Part shown: in pieces, positions 62,521 through 64,000 of the stretch
Position numbering within the stretch: the stretch's first letter is position 1
Layout of the letters: every line of letters starts with the position of its first letter
From: an uncultured Prevotella sp.
GTDB lineage: Bacteria; Bacteroidota; Bacteroidia; Bacteroidales; Bacteroidaceae
Length of the DNA: 64,000 bases
Direction: 5' to 3'
Assembly (NCBI GenBank): GCA_902464615.1
Contig: CABQKA010000004.1
Span: 92,201-156,200, forward strand
Notes under the pieces: generated by a model
The model's input: the letters and a program-made list of their open reading frames with translations, nothing else
The model's database searches: none
What the model was told of the DNA's origin: nothing
Position numbers and translations under genes: made by a program

Positions 62521-62541
62521 CACCCAAATCAGAATAAGTAT

Positions 62542-63891
62542 ATGTTTGATAATCTTACCGAGAGACTGGAACGGTCTTTCAAGATATTGAAAGGCGAAGG
62601 CCGCATCACGGAAATCAACGTGGCCGAGACCCTCAAGGACATCCGCCGCGCGCTGCTGGATGCCGACGTGAACTACAAGGTCGCCAAGACTTTCACCGAC
62701 ACCGTGAAGCAGAAGGCCTTGGGACAGAACGTGCTGACGAGCGTCAAGCCCGGGCAGCTCCTCGTCAAGATCGTACACGACGAACTGGCCACTCTCATGG
62801 GCGGGCATGCCGCCGAGTTGGAACTGAAAAGCCGCCCCGCCGTAATCCTCATGGCCGGCCTGAACGGTGCCGGTAAGACGACCCTGTCCGGAAAACTCGC
62901 CCTGCTCCTCAAAAGCAAGAAAGCCCGCAAACCGCTTCTTGTGGCCTGCGACGTCTACCGGCCTGCGGCCATCGAGCAGTTGCGCGTGCTGGGTGAGCAA
63001 ATCGGCGTGCCGGTCTACATGAATCTGGAGAGCAAAGACCCCGTGAAGATTGCTCTCGATGGCATTCACGAGGCCAAGGCCAAGGCTTACGACACGGTCA
63101 TCATCGACACCGCGGGCCGCTTGGCCGTAGACGAGGCGCTCATGCGCGAGATTGCCGACATCAAGGAAGCCACGAAGCCGGACGAGACGCTTTTCGTGGT
63201 CGATGCCATGACTGGCCAGGATGCCGTCAACACGGCGAAGGAATTCAATGACCGCCTGGACTACGACGGCGTCGTATTGACGAAACTCGACGGCGACACC
63301 CGCGGCGGTGCCGCCCTGTCCATCCGTACCGTAGTCGATAAGCCCATCAAGTTCGTCGGTACGGGCGAGAAGATGGAAGCCCTCGACGTGTTCCACCCCG
63401 AACGTATGGCCGACCGCATCCTCGGCATGGGCGACATCGTGAGCCTCGTGGAGCGCGCCCAAGAGCAGTTCGACGAGGAAGAGGCCAAGAAACTGCAGCG
63501 CAAGATCCAGAAGAACCAGTTCGATTTCAACGATTTCCTGGCCCAGATACAGCAAATCAAGAAAATGGGTAACCTGAAGGACCTGGCTTCCATGATACCC
63601 GGCGTGGGCAAAGCCTTGAAGGACGTTGAGATAGACGACAACGCTTTCAAGGGCATTGAGGCCATCATCCTCTCCATGACGCCCCGCGAGCGGCAGCGCC
63701 CCGAAATCCTGAACCAAAGCCGGAAAAACCGCATTGCCAAAGGCTCGGGCACCACGTTGCAGGAGGTGAACCGCCTTGTCAAGCAGTTCGACCAGACGCG
63801 CAAGATGATGAAGATGGTGACCGGCTCGAAGATGGGGCGCATGATGGGCCGCATGCCCGGCATGCCCCGGATGCCGAAGCCGGCCCGCTAA
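62542..63891 (+). CDS. ffh: Signal recognition particle protein Ffh (SRP54)
   Basis: 449 residues. N domain, then GTPase with P-loop GLNGAGKTTLSGKLA, DVYRPAAIEQL, DTAGRLAVDE and TKLDGDTRGGAAL. The methionine-rich M domain at the C terminus ends GRMMGRMPGMPRMPKPAR and binds 4.5S RNA and signal sequences. Start at 62542 (MFDNLTERLE) matches the family and follows the -7 box; an in-frame upstream ATG at 62518 lies within that box. With secA at the other end of the window, two export pathways are represented. Confidence 0.97.
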   Translation: MFDNLTERLERSFKILKGEGRITEINVAETLKDIRRALLDADVNYKVAKTFTDTVKQKALGQNVLTSVKPGQLLVKIVHDELATLMGGHAAELELKSRPAVILMAGLNGAGKTTLSGKLALLLKSKKARKPLLVACDVYRPAAIEQLRVLGEQIGVPVYMNLESKDPVKIALDGIHEAKAKAYDTVIIDTAGRLAVDEALMREIADIKEATKPDETLFVVDAMTGQDAVNTAKEFNDRLDYDGVVLTKLDGDTRGGAALSIRTVVDKPIKFVGTGEKMEALDVFHPERMADRILGMGDIVSLVERAQEQFDEEEAKKLQRKIQKNQFDFNDFLAQIQQIKKMGNLKDLASMIPGVGKALKDVEIDDNAFKGIEAIILSMTPRERQRPEILNQSRKNRIAKGSGTTLQEVNRLVKQFDQTRKMMKMVTGSKMGRMMGRMPGMPRMPKPAR

Positions 63892-63911
63892 GGCCGTAGG
63901 GCCGGATGCAG

Positions 63912-63953
63912 TACGGGCGGGGAGGATGGTTGCGGCCATCCTCCCAGCCCGTA
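63912..63953. terminator. Hairpin between ffh and the gene at the right edge
   Basis: Stem of about 17 bp with a bulge (63912-63929 with 63936-63953) and 6-nt loop; no long T-run on either side. Confidence 0.7.
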
Positions 63954-63970
63954 TTCGTGTTGCACCCCGC

Positions 63971-64000
63971 TCAGAACTTCTTTCCGCGTGCAATGCGGTA
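63971..64000 (-). CDS. Possible C-terminal end of a convergent gene (edge fragment)
   Basis: Minus strand reads Tyr-Arg-Ile-Ala-Arg-Gly-Lys-Lys-Phe then TGA (63973-63971). A terminal Phe after a basic stretch is typical of outer-membrane beta-barrel proteins, and the hairpin at 63912-63953 would end both genes. Only nine codons are visible, so this is tentative. Confidence 0.3.
   Translation of the reverse strand, partial: YRIARGKKF

Noticed and set aside
62512..63993. Minus-strand open frame opposite ffh
   Set aside because: Shadow of ffh; no recognisable protein features. Only the last nine codons at 63971-64000 in another context were kept, as a tentative edge fragment.

Overview
The window is a G+C-rich chromosomal segment from a member of the Bacteroidota, most likely order Bacteroidales. 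The evidence is the promoter type (TTG or TTTG, 19-20 bp, then TAnnTTTG, seen before many genes), TonB-dependent receptors with carboxypeptidase-like N-terminal domains, several families largely confined to this phylum (DUF4369, DUF4374, DUF4738, WG-repeat lipoproteins, bifunctional Fkp) and a tRNA gene without encoded CCA. I cannot name the genus. No phage, transposon, integrase or CRISPR array is visible. This is core chromosome with some accessory uptake loci.

Layout. 1-3057: end of secA. 3058-7824: a TonB-dependent receptor and a beta-helix lipoprotein behind an array of helically phased TGTMA repeats that looks like a PhoB/OmpR-type operator. 8042-9614: trpB preceded by its own leader peptide with tandem Trp codons and a strong attenuator hairpin. 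9881-12553: queuosine cluster (precursor transporter, queC, a flavodoxin-ferredoxin protein, queF). 12592-16617: acidic hypothetical protein, GH20 hexosaminidase, acyl-ACP thioesterase, small DUF6965-like protein. 16739-20560: two SGNH-fold proteins and an MBOAT acyltransferase, a probable O-acetylation system. 20699-28856: mostly exported proteins (dipeptidyl peptidase IV, DUF4369, clostripain-like, DUF4738, WG-repeat lipoproteins) and a DivIC/FtsB-like protein. 29076-35215: manA, a FucP-like transporter, agmatine catabolism aguB/aguA and a periplasmic nucleotidase. 35534-39320: small lipoprotein, fkp (L-fucose salvage to GDP-fucose) and a GtrA-type membrane protein. 39576-49142: an sRNA candidate, aroC, SlyD, dnaX, tRNA-His, folD, a nucleotidyltransferase-family protein, a nuclease-fold protein, rlmH, a zinc-ribbon coiled-coil protein and a Nif3 protein. 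49335-49628: a candidate structured ncRNA. 49827-56107: a TlpA-like thioredoxin and a locus matching the xenosiderophore system XusABC. 56639-62273: a tightly packed operon (GT2, pyrC, stand-alone MetH activation domain, metallophosphoesterase, plsC, phosphatase). 62542-63891: ffh.

The most unusual signal is a dispersed repeat family. Eight elements, each made of exactly three 21-bp units (a 17-bp imperfect palindrome ACGGG-N7-CCCGT plus 4 bp), lie at 3190, 9638, 16174, 26964, 39437, 45158, 56416 and 62297. Seven are intergenic and one lies in frame inside a coding sequence. A 21-bp period is two helical turns, so the palindromes all face one side of the DNA. I know of no described system that fits, and propose it as a candidate chromosome-organising or BIME-like element. 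Also worth checking are the two candidate ncRNAs, the TGTMA operator array, the trp attenuator, and an apparently leaderless divIC/ftsB-like gene.
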